Shown: one piece after another, positions 1 to 9,534 of the stretch
Layout of the letters: the number at the start of each line of letters is the position of its first letter
Numbering within the stretch: position 1 is the first letter of the stretch
Assembly (NCBI GenBank): GCA_003279715.1
Contig: QCGY01000006.1
Location: 21,848 to 85,847 of the forward strand
DNA length: 64,000 nt
Reading direction: 5' to 3'
Source of the DNA: Pelagibacteraceae bacterium AG-390-D18
GTDB lineage: Bacteria > Pseudomonadota > Alphaproteobacteria > Pelagibacterales > Pelagibacteraceae
Program-made: the position numbers and the translations under genes
The notes under the pieces: generated by a model
Database searches by the model: none
The model's input: the letters and a program-made list of their open reading frames with translations, nothing else
What the model was told of the DNA's origin: nothing

Positions 1-2
1 AC

Positions 3-623
3 TCCATTGCTATTAGGGGTAATATTTCAAGAAAAAAACTTCAGAATTTTAATAAAAATAATATTTCTTTATTTATGGGTCATAATTTTCATTATGTGAT
101 TTATCCAGTGAATAAAGATAATGAATATTATAATTTTATTGGAGTTTTGAAATATCAATTAACTGCAAAAGAGCAGCAAAATTATAGTCTTTTTAAAGAA
201 GAAACTTTCATTCAAGGCATAAAAGATAAAATACAAAATGAATTTTCAATTAATATTCTAGAAAAAATTAATAATATTAAATGCTTCCCAGTTTTTGTTA
301 GCAAAGGTTATCTCAAACCACGTAAAAATATCTTTTTACTTGGGGATGCATTTTTTGCTTTCCCACCCTCATTTGCACAAGGTGCCTCACAATCGATTGA
401 AGGTGCATCAGAGTTATTTGATAATATTATGAATAGTAAAAAAAATTTTTACGACAACAGAGTTGTAAAAGTAAAAATGATTAACAACAGATCAAAACTA
501 AATCAATTTGCTTTTCACGCATCTAACCCAGTGGTAGTTTTTTTTAGAAATATCAGCTTAGGAGTATTAACTAAAAATAAGAAATTTTTACAAAATTATT
601 TGGGTAAAATTTATAAGAATTAA
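3..623 (+). CDS. FAD-dependent monooxygenase (UbiH/salicylate hydroxylase-like), C-terminal part, truncated by window start
   Basis: Frame stays open upstream of the listed ATG to the window edge (SIAIRGNISRKK...); LLGDAFFAFPPSFAQGASQSIEGA matches the GDAAH-type FAD motif of this family. Confidence 0.7.
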   Translation, partial: SIAIRGNISRKKLQNFNKNNISLFMGHNFHYVIYPVNKDNEYYNFIGVLKYQLTAKEQQNYSLFKEETFIQGIKDKIQNEFSINILEKINNIKCFPVFVSKGYLKPRKNIFLLGDAFFAFPPSFAQGASQSIEGASELFDNIMNSKKNFYDNRVVKVKMINNRSKLNQFAFHASNPVVVFFRNISLGVLTKNKKFLQNYLGKIYKN

Positions 624-1690
624 TTTTTTGCAATTAATCTTTGTCTTAGATAGTCAATTGGATGTATTCTTCCATTGATGTCACAATGCCAATAAGTCCA
701 ACCGTTACAACTTTCGGCGCCTAAAATAGTAGCTGCAACTTTATGTATAGAACCTTCAGCCTGATTATGTTTAATACTACCATCAGCCATAATTTTAGCA
801 GTAATTTTTTTCTTATTATCGAAAATATTCGTACCAGGTTTGATAATTCCTAACTCTACTAATGAGCCAAAAGGTATTCTTGGTTTAGATCTATTATTTT
901 TAAGAGTATCTAATAAGTCATCTTCAATAGGTTTTGTATTTTTTAATCTTTGCTCAGCAGCTTTAAAATAATTTTTTTCCTTTTCTATGCCATAATAATT
1001 TCTACCCAATTTTTTAGCTACGGTAGCCGTAGTTCCAGATCCTAAAAATGGATCTAAAATCATGTCATCTTTATTTGACGATGCTAATAAAACTCTGTGT
1101 AGTAAAGATTCTGGTTTTTGTGTTGAATGTACTTTTTTACCATTTTTTTTAAGTCTTTCAGAACCACTACAGATTGGTAAGTTCCAATTAGATCTCATTT
1201 GCAGATCATCATTTAAACATTTTAATGATTGATAGTTAAAAGTATATTTTGATTTTTCACTCTTTGAAGCCCAAATTAAAGTTTCATGAGCATTAGTAAA
1301 TCGTGTTCCTCTAAAATTGGGCATTGGGTTATTCTTATTCCAAATAACGTCATTTAAAATCCAAAATCCTAAATTTTGAATTGCAGTTCCTACTCTAAAA
1401 ATGTTGTGATAACTACCTATGACCCAGATAGCTCCATCTTTTTTCAAAATTCTTTTACACTCAGCTAACCATTCATAGGTAAATTCATCATAATTTTTAA
1501 AATTTTCAAAATGATCCCATTTATCATTCACGGCACTTACTTTAGATCTATCAGGTCTTGTCAGCTCACCTTTTAACTGCAAATTGTAAGGAGGGTCAGC
1601 AAAAACCAAATCAAAAGTTTCGCTCGGAATTTTTTTTAACTCCTCAAGACTATTTCCATTAATAATTTTATTTTTAAAATCAGTTGTCAT
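620..1690 (-). CDS. ccrM: Adenine-specific DNA methyltransferase, CcrM-like (GANTC)
   Basis: ADPPYNLQL motif, DPFLGSGTT SAM motif, C-terminal CcrM-type domain (PFGSLVELGIIKPG...WTYWHCDINGRIHPIDYLRQRL). ORF track starts at TTG 1714; ATG at 1690 (MTTDFKNKIINGNSLEEL) is more likely. Confidence 0.93.
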   Translation of the reverse strand: MTTDFKNKIINGNSLEELKKIPSETFDLVFADPPYNLQLKGELTRPDRSKVSAVNDKWDHFENFKNYDEFTYEWLAECKRILKKDGAIWVIGSYHNIFRVGTAIQNLGFWILNDVIWNKNNPMPNFRGTRFTNAHETLIWASKSEKSKYTFNYQSLKCLNDDLQMRSNWNLPICSGSERLKKNGKKVHSTQKPESLLHRVLLASSNKDDMILDPFLGSGTTATVAKKLGRNYYGIEKEKNYFKAAEQRLKNTKPIEDDLLDTLKNNRSKPRIPFGSLVELGIIKPGTNIFDNKKKITAKIMADGSIKHNQAEGSIHKVAATILGAESCNGWTYWHCDINGRIHPIDYLRQRLIAKN

Positions 1691-1782
1691 TTGTATAAAA
1701 TTATTAGACTCCAAATGGATTCTGGGGTCAACCTGAGATTGAATTATTTGGATTCGATTTGTGCTAAATAAAAAATAGTTAA

Positions 1783-2355
1783 CTAGATATTGTGTATCTT
1801 GAGCCTAGAAATAGGAGAGAACGTTTTTCTATGATGCCTATTAATACCTAGTTTTTTAATTGCTTTTAAATGTTGTTTAGTCCCATATCCAAAATTTTGC
1901 TCCCAACCATATCCTTTATTATTGATGGCTAATGTAGTTATAAACTTATCTCTGGCAACCTTAGCTATGATGGATGCTGCAGAGATTGAAGCAACTTTTT
2001 GATCTCCTTTAATTACAGCTTTTAAATTATAATTTTTTAAATCAGGAACTTTATTTCCATCTATCAAAACTTGATTTGGTTTTTTTTTAAGTTTTTTAAT
2101 TGCTCTTTTCATAGCTAGTAAACTTGCTTGTAAGATATTAATTTTATCTATTTCCTTAACAGATGCTTTACTAATAACCCAGATAGAGTTTTTTTTGATA
2201 TATTTTGATAATAATTCTCTTTTATCTTTAGAAATAGTCTTGGAGTCTTTTAACAATTTTTTATCAATTCTTTTATTTAATATTACTGCTGCTGCATATA
2301 CTGGACCTATTAAACTCCCTCTTCCGACCTCATCGACACCAGCTATAATTTTCAT
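1783..2355 (-). CDS. rnhB: Ribonuclease HII
   Basis: AGVDEVGRGSLIGPVYAAAVIL, SAASIIAKVARD, GYGTKQHLKAIKKLG motifs. Confidence 0.95.
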   Translation of the reverse strand: MKIIAGVDEVGRGSLIGPVYAAAVILNKRIDKKLLKDSKTISKDKRELLSKYIKKNSIWVISKASVKEIDKINILQASLLAMKRAIKKLKKKPNQVLIDGNKVPDLKNYNLKAVIKGDQKVASISAASIIAKVARDKFITTLAINNKGYGWEQNFGYGTKQHLKAIKKLGINRHHRKTFSPISRLKIHNI

Positions 2356-2490
2356 TTAAATTATTATAAAGTGATAAATTAATAACCCGACTAAAACTCC
2401 TTTTATAAAAGATATCCAAAGCAAACCATAATTAGAAATACTAAATATCTTTTTACACCATGAAATTAAGTTTTTATGTTGCTCAATCAT
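2356..2490 (-). CDS. Small hypothetical membrane protein (44 aa)
   Basis: Read by hand: MIEQHKNLISWCKKIFSISNYGLLWISFIKGVLVGLLIYHFIII, one predicted TM helix; fills the gap between rnhB and the UDG gene on the same strand. Confidence 0.45.
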   Translation of the reverse strand: MIEQHKNLISWCKKIFSISNYGLLWISFIKGVLVGLLIYHFIII

Positions 2491-2496
2491 AAAAAA

Positions 2497-3216
2497 TTAA
2501 ATGACAATCTTCATTGCATTTATTTTTTGTTTAATTTTTTTTAAATCTTCCCATGAATATTTTTTATTTTCTGGAAATCTAATTAGATAAGACGGACTAA
2601 ATGAAATTATCAGTGGATAGGTTTTATTTTTTAATATTAATTCTTTCCATTTTCCTCTTTCTGAAGATATTTTAGTATTAATACCGGTTAAGGACTCCAT
2701 AGCTGAACTTCCCATTAAAATAATAATCTTTGGATTAATAATTGAAATATGCTCTTTTAAGAAAACTGAATATCTTCTAATTTCATAGGTAGTAGGTTTG
2801 CGATCTTCTGGAGGTCTAAAATTGACCGCATAACTACAATAAATACTTTGTCTTTTTATTTCAATCGCAAGTAGCATTTTATTTAATAATTCCCCCACCT
2901 CACCTTTGAATGTTGTGCTGGTTTTATCTTCTTCAGCTCCTGGCGCTTCTCCAATCAACATAATTGAACTGTTTATGTTTCCATCTCCCAGGATAAGATT
3001 TTGGGAGTTATCTTTTAAATTACAATTTTCGATTGAATTAATTTGCTTTTTTAACTTTTCTAGAAGTTCAGCTTTATTAGTTTGATCATTATCATTATTA
3101 TTTTCAATAATATTAAATCTATTTATCGGCTTATTTTTAAATACAAAATTTGGCTCTATAGTATCTATTAATTGCTCGTCGAATTTGCCTTTTTGATTTA
3201 TCATTTTTTTAGTCAT
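2497..3216 (-). CDS. Uracil-DNA glycosylase family 4/5-like protein
   Basis: IGEAPGAEED, FKGEVGELLNKML, NFRPPEDRKPT, SPSYLIRFPENKKYSWEDL. Confidence 0.85.
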   Translation of the reverse strand: MTKKMINQKGKFDEQLIDTIEPNFVFKNKPINRFNIIENNNDNDQTNKAELLEKLKKQINSIENCNLKDNSQNLILGDGNINSSIMLIGEAPGAEEDKTSTTFKGEVGELLNKMLLAIEIKRQSIYCSYAVNFRPPEDRKPTTYEIRRYSVFLKEHISIINPKIIILMGSSAMESLTGINTKISSERGKWKELILKNKTYPLIISFSPSYLIRFPENKKYSWEDLKKIKQKINAMKIVI

Positions 3217-3227
3217 ACAATGATCGA

Positions 3228-4913
3228 ATGTTTAATAAACTAATAAAATTAATTGTAGTTTTTGGAGTATTATATCAGACGCCATTGTATTCTAAAAGTG
3301 CTAGTTTTAATGATTTTAACTCAAGAGATTTATCAAATTATTTCTCAGGAATTATCGCTTTTGAAAATAAAGATAATTCTGATGCATTAAAATTTTTTAA
3401 TGCATCTAAGGTGCTTCTTAACAAACATGATGCATATTTAAAACGATATGTTTATTCTTTGGTTTTAGAAAATAAAGTTCCCCAAGCTATTAATGTAATA
3501 AAAAATAGTAGCAAAAAAGCAAATTTAGATTTTTTTGAGGCTTATTTGCTTTTAATAATTGATAATTTAAAAAAAAATAATTTAGTTCAAGCAGAAAAAA
3601 ATTTAAATTTAAGTTTAAACTTTCAAAATGAAAACAGATTTAATTTGGTAATATTTGAAACTCTAAGACAATATCTCTACACTTTTAAAAATAATAAAAC
3701 CCCACCTAACAAAAAAAATTTTGGCAACATCTCTATTATAAATCAAGCATTTCAAAGATGTTATTTAAAAAAGGAAAATACTAGATCATCTTTTTTAAAT
3801 TTGATTAATAATCCTGATGGAGATTATTCAAGATACATATTTTTTTATATTAATTATTTGATCGAAAATGATAAAATTGAGGAAGCAAAAGCTGTCGCTG
3901 ATCAACTTGAATATATAAATTCTACACTTTTATTATCTCAAAGCAAAAGCTGGATTGAAGATAAAAATTTTAAAGTATTCAGTAAGATTTTTTCATGTAG
4001 TAATCATAATGATATAATTGGTGAATTTTTATTTTTAATTTCAAATCTTTTTTCATCTCAAGGCGATGTTGAAAAGTCTAATTTCTATTTAAATCTTTCT
4101 GACTATTTAAATCCTAAATTTACTTTAAATTCATCGCTAGTAGCTGAAAATTTTTATATTAATGGAGAATATGAAAAGACTAAAAAAGTTTTAAAAAACT
4201 TTGATACAAAATATGAATTTTATTACTGGTTTAGGGTAAAAAAAGAAGCTCAAATTATTGTCAAAAAGAAAGGGTATGAAAAGGGGATAGAGTTTATAAG
4301 TTCAAAGTTTAATAAAATTAATAATCCAAATGTTAGAATGGTTTTTGATGTTGCAAATTTTTACAAAAATTCAAAAAAATATGAAAAAGCAATTAAATAT
4401 TATACTGAAATCATCTCGTCTTTGAGTATCAATTCGGCTATTAAATCTGATTTGTTGTATAGAAGAGGTGGTAGTTATGAACGATTAGGTAATTATCAAA
4501 AAGCAGATGAAGATTTAAAACATTCTCTTAAAATTAATCCAGATGATGCTTATGTTTTAAATTATCTGGCATATTCATGGTTAGAGCGTGATTATAAAAT
4601 TGATGAAGCAATGGAAATGTTAGAAAAAGCTTATGCTCTGAGAAGTAATGATCCCTATATAACAGACTCAATAGGATGGGCTTATTATTTGATAGAAAAT
4701 TACATTGAAGCAGAAAAATATATTAGAAAAGCTGTTGAATTAATGCCAGAAGATCCCACCGTTAATGATCATTATGGTGATATTTTGTGGAAGTTGAATA
4801 GAAATATTCAGGCAAGGTACTTCTGGAACTATGTTTTAAAATTAGAAGATACTGATGAAAATATTAGAAAACAAATAAATATTAAAATCATAGAAGGTCT
4901 AAATAATTCTTAA
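3228..4913 (+). CDS. TPR-repeat protein with N-terminal signal sequence
   Basis: Signal-like N-terminus; C-terminal TPR units (AIKYYTEIISSL..., YQKADEDLKHSLKINPDDAYVLNYLAYSW..., AEKYIRKAVELMPEDPTVNDHYGDILWK). Confidence 0.85.
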   Translation: MFNKLIKLIVVFGVLYQTPLYSKSASFNDFNSRDLSNYFSGIIAFENKDNSDALKFFNASKVLLNKHDAYLKRYVYSLVLENKVPQAINVIKNSSKKANLDFFEAYLLLIIDNLKKNNLVQAEKNLNLSLNFQNENRFNLVIFETLRQYLYTFKNNKTPPNKKNFGNISIINQAFQRCYLKKENTRSSFLNLINNPDGDYSRYIFFYINYLIENDKIEEAKAVADQLEYINSTLLLSQSKSWIEDKNFKVFSKIFSCSNHNDIIGEFLFLISNLFSSQGDVEKSNFYLNLSDYLNPKFTLNSSLVAENFYINGEYEKTKKVLKNFDTKYEFYYWFRVKKEAQIIVKKKGYEKGIEFISSKFNKINNPNVRMVFDVANFYKNSKKYEKAIKYYTEIISSLSINSAIKSDLLYRRGGSYERLGNYQKADEDLKHSLKINPDDAYVLNYLAYSWLERDYKIDEAMEMLEKAYALRSNDPYITDSIGWAYYLIENYIEAEKYIRKAVELMPEDPTVNDHYGDILWKLNRNIQARYFWNYVLKLEDTDENIRKQINIKIIEGLNNS

Positions 4914-5759
4914 ATGAAAATTTACAAAGTTAAGTCATTTGCAAAAATAAATTTAGTTTTACATGTTATTGGCAAACTAAAGAAACTCCATAAAATTGAA
5001 AGTATTGTTAAATTTATTCAATTGCATGATTTAATTACTATTAAGACGACTAAAGGCAGTAATCACAAAATCTCTTTCAATGGACATTTTTCTAAAAATA
5101 TAAAAAAAGACAATACAGTTCATAATTTATTTAAAATTCTAGATGAGAAAAATTTATTAAATAATAAAAAATTTCAAATTAATGTGAAAAAAAATATTCC
5201 ACAGAAAGCAGGACTAGGAGGTGGATCAATGAATGCTGCTACTATTTTAAATTTTCTAATTGAAAAAAAGTTTATCAAAATTAATCAAAAAAAAATTTTA
5301 AAAATTACAAATTTAATTGGTTCTGACGTAATTTTGGGTATTAATCCAATAAGTACCATCCTGTCATCAAATGGAGCTGTAAAAAGATTTTTAAAGACTT
5401 CTAGTTTTTATACTTTATTAGTGCGTCCAAATTTTGGATGTTCTACAAAAAAAATTTATTCTGGAGTAAAAAAATTTAGTAAACCAGTATTGAATAATCC
5501 TAATAAAAATATGTTAAATTTAAGATTGTTATTAAAATATGAAAATGCACTTGAAAAAATTGCATTCTCGAAATACCAAAATCTAGAAAAACTTAAACTT
5601 TTTTTAGAAAAACTAAACCAACCATTATTTGTGAGAATGACTGGCTCGGGTTCAGTATTGGTTGCCTATTATCAAGGAAAGCGAGATTGTGAATTAGCAA
5701 AAGTTAAATTTAAAAGAAAATTTAGAAATTATTGGTGTAATACATCAAAAACTATATAA
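4914..5759 (+). CDS. ispE: 4-diphosphocytidyl-2-C-methyl-D-erythritol kinase
   Basis: SFAKINLVLHVIGK N-terminus, PQKAGLGGGSMNAA GHMP ATP motif, MTGSGSVLVAYY. Confidence 0.93.
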   Translation: MKIYKVKSFAKINLVLHVIGKLKKLHKIESIVKFIQLHDLITIKTTKGSNHKISFNGHFSKNIKKDNTVHNLFKILDEKNLLNNKKFQINVKKNIPQKAGLGGGSMNAATILNFLIEKKFIKINQKKILKITNLIGSDVILGINPISTILSSNGAVKRFLKTSSFYTLLVRPNFGCSTKKIYSGVKKFSKPVLNNPNKNMLNLRLLLKYENALEKIAFSKYQNLEKLKLFLEKLNQPLFVRMTGSGSVLVAYYQGKRDCELAKVKFKRKFRNYWCNTSKTI

Positions 5760-5792
5760 ATTTTATTTTTTTGTGTTATACGAAAACAATAT

Positions 5793-5866
5793 TGGGGCGT
5801 AGCCAAGTGGTAAGGCACTGGTTTTTGGTACCGGCATCCTAGGTTCGAATCCTAGCGCCCCAGCCA
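5793..5866 (+). tRNA. tRNA-Gln (anticodon TTG), CCA encoded
   Basis: TGGGGCG...CGCCCCAGCCA acceptor stem, CTGGT-TTTTGGT-ACCGG anticodon arm, GGTTCGAATCC T-arm. Confidence 0.97.
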
Positions 5867-5869
5867 TAT

Positions 5870-7144
5870 ATGGATAACTTTTTAGATAAAATTTTTTTTA
5901 GATCTCGTAATCTTGATTACATAAGTCAAAATCTTATTAATTTAACAAATCAAACACCTGCTAAAAGAATATTTGAAGCAATTAATACTTATTCAGAGAA
6001 TAGTGAAGTCAGATATGTTGGTGGGTGTGTTAGAAAAATTATTAAAAAAGAAATAGTCGATGATATTGATTTAGCCACAAATTTAAAACCAATTGAAGTT
6101 TGTGATGCTTTAAAAAAACAAGATATTAATTATTATGAAACTGGCATTGAGCATGGAACTATTACGGCTATAATTGATGACTATAAGTATGAAATTACAT
6201 CTTTAAGAAGAGATGTGTCAACAGACGGAAGACATGCAAAAGTAGAATTTTCTTCTGATTGGAAGGAAGATGCAGCAAGGAGGGATTTCTCAATAAATTC
6301 AATATACTCAGATAAAGATGGAAATTTGTTTGACCCTTATAATGGTAAAAAAGATCTTGAGAGTGGAATAATTAATTTTATAGGAGACTCAGAAGATAGA
6401 ATTAAAGAAGATTATTTACGTATTCTTAGATATGTTCGTTTTTTTATAAATTATTCAAATCAAAGCCATGACATCAATATAATTAAAAAGATAAAAAAAA
6501 ATATTGGTGGTGTTTCAAAATTATCATCAGAAAGATTGTTAGATGAATTTAAAAAACTAACAAGATCTAATGCATTCTTAAAAATATTTAATGATGAGAT
6601 TAGTTTAGAACTTATAGAGATCATTTTTCCTCAATTAAAAAACTTAGAAAATTTCAAAAAATTAAATTCTTATGCCCTTGATAATCTATCTAAGATAGAT
6701 TTTATTTTTTTATTATCATTATTGATTATCGATGGAACAGATAATACTGATTATTTTTTTTATAAATTTAATATATCTAAAAAAGATCAAAAAAGATTAA
6801 AATCAATTGATTCTTTCTATAAAGAAAATGTAAGTATAAAAAATTTTAATGAAAAAAATTTTAATAAGATTCTCTACTATAATGGCAAGCAAGCTGTATT
6901 TGATATTATTAATTATAAATTATTTATATCCCCTAAAGTTGAAAAAAAATTACTTAAATTAATAGAATCTTATAAAGATAAGGTTGTTCCAAATCTTCCA
7001 ATTGACGCAAACATGCTCATGACTAAATATAATATTCCTGAGGGAAAGACCTTGGGTAATAAGTTAAAGTTAATAGAGGAAACATGGGTTGATAATAAAT
7101 TCCAAATTTCAGATAAACAAATCCAAAAAATTATTAAAAGTTAA
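5870..7144 (+). CDS. cca: CCA tRNA nucleotidyltransferase / poly(A) polymerase family
   Basis: VRYVGGCVRKII...DDIDLATNLKP nucleotidyltransferase motif, RRDFSINSIYSDKDGNLFDPYNGKKDLE. Confidence 0.92.
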   Translation: MDNFLDKIFFRSRNLDYISQNLINLTNQTPAKRIFEAINTYSENSEVRYVGGCVRKIIKKEIVDDIDLATNLKPIEVCDALKKQDINYYETGIEHGTITAIIDDYKYEITSLRRDVSTDGRHAKVEFSSDWKEDAARRDFSINSIYSDKDGNLFDPYNGKKDLESGIINFIGDSEDRIKEDYLRILRYVRFFINYSNQSHDINIIKKIKKNIGGVSKLSSERLLDEFKKLTRSNAFLKIFNDEISLELIEIIFPQLKNLENFKKLNSYALDNLSKIDFIFLLSLLIIDGTDNTDYFFYKFNISKKDQKRLKSIDSFYKENVSIKNFNEKNFNKILYYNGKQAVFDIINYKLFISPKVEKKLLKLIESYKDKVVPNLPIDANMLMTKYNIPEGKTLGNKLKLIEETWVDNKFQISDKQIQKIIKS

Positions 7145-7617
7145 ATATATTTAACATCTTTTATTTCAAAATTTTTAATTCCTGCAGGAGTTTTGATTTC
7201 GACTAGATCATTTTTATTTTTTCCAATTAAACCTTTACCAATTGGTGATTGAAAAAAAATTAGTTTTTGTTTTAAATCAGCTTCATCTTTTCCAACAATT
7301 TTGTAGTTAATTTTTTCACCATTATCTAGGTTTTCTAAAAATACAGTAGAGCCAAAGATTATTTTACCCTCATTATTTAATTTTGTAACATCAATGACAT
7401 TGGCCCTTGCAATAATATCATTGATTTCTGTTATTCGTCCTTCGCTATGAGACTGCTCTTCTTTAGCGGCATGATATTCTGCATTTTCTTTTAGATCTCC
7501 ATGTGATCTAGCCTCTGCAATTGCAGCTACAATTTCTGGTCTCTTTTTTTCTTTTAAAAAAACTAACTCCTCTTTTAGTTTGTTTAAACCATTCAATGTT
7601 ATTGGTTCTTTATCCAT
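7141..7617 (-). CDS. greA: Transcription elongation factor GreA
   Basis: RPEIVAAIAEARSHGDLKENAEYHAAKEEQ and GreA C-terminal domain. Confidence 0.97.
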   Translation of the reverse strand: MDKEPITLNGLNKLKEELVFLKEKKRPEIVAAIAEARSHGDLKENAEYHAAKEEQSHSEGRITEINDIIARANVIDVTKLNNEGKIIFGSTVFLENLDNGEKINYKIVGKDEADLKQKLIFFQSPIGKGLIGKNKNDLVEIKTPAGIKNFEIKDVKYI

Positions 7618-7620
7618 TTT

Positions 7621-8448
7621 TTATTTCCACTTAGCTATTGGTGGTAAAGACATCAATATACCCTCAACATTTCCACCCGTTTGTAAGCCAAATTTTGTAC
7701 CTCTATCATATAATAAATTAAATTCAGCGTACCTTCCTCTTTTAATATACTGCATCTCTTTATCTTTTAAAGTCCATTTTTTGTGAATTTTTTTTTCAAT
7801 AATATTATTAAATATCATTTGAAATGTTACACCAACATCTCTTACAAATTTGAAGTCTCTTTCAAAATTATTTTTTTTGTAATCAAAAAAAATTCCACCA
7901 ATACCTCTTGCTTCACTTCTATGAGGTAGATAAAAATATTTATCACACCATTCTTTATATCTTTTATAATATTTTTTATTATGACGATTACACATTTTTT
8001 TTAATGAGAGATGAAAATTTTCTTCTTCTTTTTTATCTTTAATTGAAGGTGTTACATCCATACCACCACCAAACCAATTTTGAGTTGTACAAATATATCT
8101 AGTATTAAAATGCATCGCTGGAATATGAGGATTTTGCATATGCATTACTATTGAAATCCCAGAAGCCCAAAATCTTGGATCTTTATTAGCTCCAGGAATA
8201 TTTTTTTGAAATTTTTTTGGAAATTTTCCGTAAACTTTTGAAAAATTTACTCCTACCTTTTCAAAAATTTTTCCATTTTTTATAATTCTATATTCTCCTC
8301 CTCCTTCATCCTTAATTTTACTTCTTTGCCATGTAGTTGATTTAAATTTTATTTTATTTTTTTCAAGTTTACTAATGTCATCACAAATAGCATTTTGAAG
8401 AAGCTTGAACCAATTACTTACTAAGTCTTTTTTTATTTCATTGTCCAT
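7621..8448 (-). CDS. hemF: Coproporphyrinogen III oxidase, aerobic
   Basis: PHIPAMHFNTRYI, WFGGGMDVTP, EARGIGGIFFDY, RYAEFNLLYDRGTKFGLQTGGN. Confidence 0.97.
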   Translation of the reverse strand: MDNEIKKDLVSNWFKLLQNAICDDISKLEKNKIKFKSTTWQRSKIKDEGGGEYRIIKNGKIFEKVGVNFSKVYGKFPKKFQKNIPGANKDPRFWASGISIVMHMQNPHIPAMHFNTRYICTTQNWFGGGMDVTPSIKDKKEEENFHLSLKKMCNRHNKKYYKRYKEWCDKYFYLPHRSEARGIGGIFFDYKKNNFERDFKFVRDVGVTFQMIFNNIIEKKIHKKWTLKDKEMQYIKRGRYAEFNLLYDRGTKFGLQTGGNVEGILMSLPPIAKWK

Positions 8449-8449
8449 T

Positions 8450-8923
8450 TTATATTAATTTTGTTTGTCTTAAGCTTTCTGCTAAAACGATTGCAACAGA
8501 GGATGCTATATTCAATGACCTGGTATTTTCATTCATAGGTATTTTAAGTCGATCATTAATTGATTGATGAATCTTTTCGGGTACGCCAGCACTTTCTCTA
8601 CCAAATAGTATTGTGTCATCTTTTTCAAATTTAAATTTTAAGTATGATATCGATGCTTTTGTTGTCATTAATATCACTCTATGATTCTTTTTCGCATCAA
8701 AGAATTTATCTGAGCTTTGATATATTTCAACTTTATCCCAATCCATATAGTCCATTACCACTCTTTTAAACCTTTTGTCATTTAAGTGAAAACCACATGG
8801 CTCAATAATTTCAAGTTTAGCCCCTAAACAAGCACATGTTCTAATTATTGCAGCTGTATTTTGAGGTATATCTGGCTCATAAAGTGCAATTTTAGGTCTT
8901 AGAATTGTTGAATTCTGTGTCAT
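8450..8923 (-). CDS. trmL: tRNA (cytidine(34)-2'-O)-methyltransferase (SPOUT)
   Basis: ALYEPDIPQNTAAIIRTCACLGA, ILFGRESAGVPE, IPMNENTRSLNIASSVAIVL. Confidence 0.95.
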   Translation of the reverse strand: MTQNSTILRPKIALYEPDIPQNTAAIIRTCACLGAKLEIIEPCGFHLNDKRFKRVVMDYMDWDKVEIYQSSDKFFDAKKNHRVILMTTKASISYLKFKFEKDDTILFGRESAGVPEKIHQSINDRLKIPMNENTRSLNIASSVAIVLAESLRQTKLI

Positions 8924-9016
8924 TCTTTCAGTAGTAAAATTATTATTTTATATTATATGAATTCGTATATTAAGTATTTTTAAATCAATAATAGACAATA
9001 TAAACAACTAATTCAT

Positions 9017-9526
9017 ATGTCAGATAAAAAACCAGAAAGACGAGATTTTTTATTTACAGCCTCATATGCTGTAGGAGCAGTAGGTGTTGCTGCAGTAGTT
9101 TGGCCATTAGTTGATCAAATGAATCCAGATGCCTCTGTAAAGGCACTAGCAAGTACAGAAGTTGATGTAAGTTCAGTTAAACCCGGAAATACTATAACTG
9201 TGCTTTGGAGAGGAAAACCAGTTTTTATTAGAAGAAGAACTCAAGAAGAAATTTCAGAAGCTAGATCAGTTAAAATGGAAGATCTAATACATCCTGAAAA
9301 AGATGAGGATAGAGCCAAAGATCCAGAGTGGCTAGTAATGCTTGGTGTTTGTACTCATTTAGGGTGTGTTCCATTAAATGACAAAGGTGATTACGATGGT
9401 TGGTTTTGCCCATGTCATGGCTCGCATTACGATACATCGGGCAGAATTAGAAAAGGTCCCGCACCTTTAAACATGGAAGTTCCAAAATACGAATTTGTTA
9501 ATGATAATACAATTAAAATTGGATAA
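9017..9526 (+). CDS. petA: Ubiquinol-cytochrome c reductase iron-sulfur (Rieske) subunit
   Basis: [16 protein letters not shown] Tat-like N-terminus, CTHLGCVP and CPCHGSHYD Rieske motifs. Confidence 0.97.
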   Translation: MSDKKPERRDFLFTASYAVGAVGVAAVVWPLVDQMNPDASVKALASTEVDVSSVKPGNTITVLWRGKPVFIRRRTQEEISEARSVKMEDLIHPEKDEDRAKDPEWLVMLGVCTHLGCVPLNDKGDYDGWFCPCHGSHYDTSGRIRKGPAPLNMEVPKYEFVNDNTIKIG

Positions 9527-9534
9527 CTAATATT

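Noticed and set aside
7580-7786. 68-aa plus-strand ORF
   Set aside because: Antisense to greA/hemF coding sequence; no family resemblance
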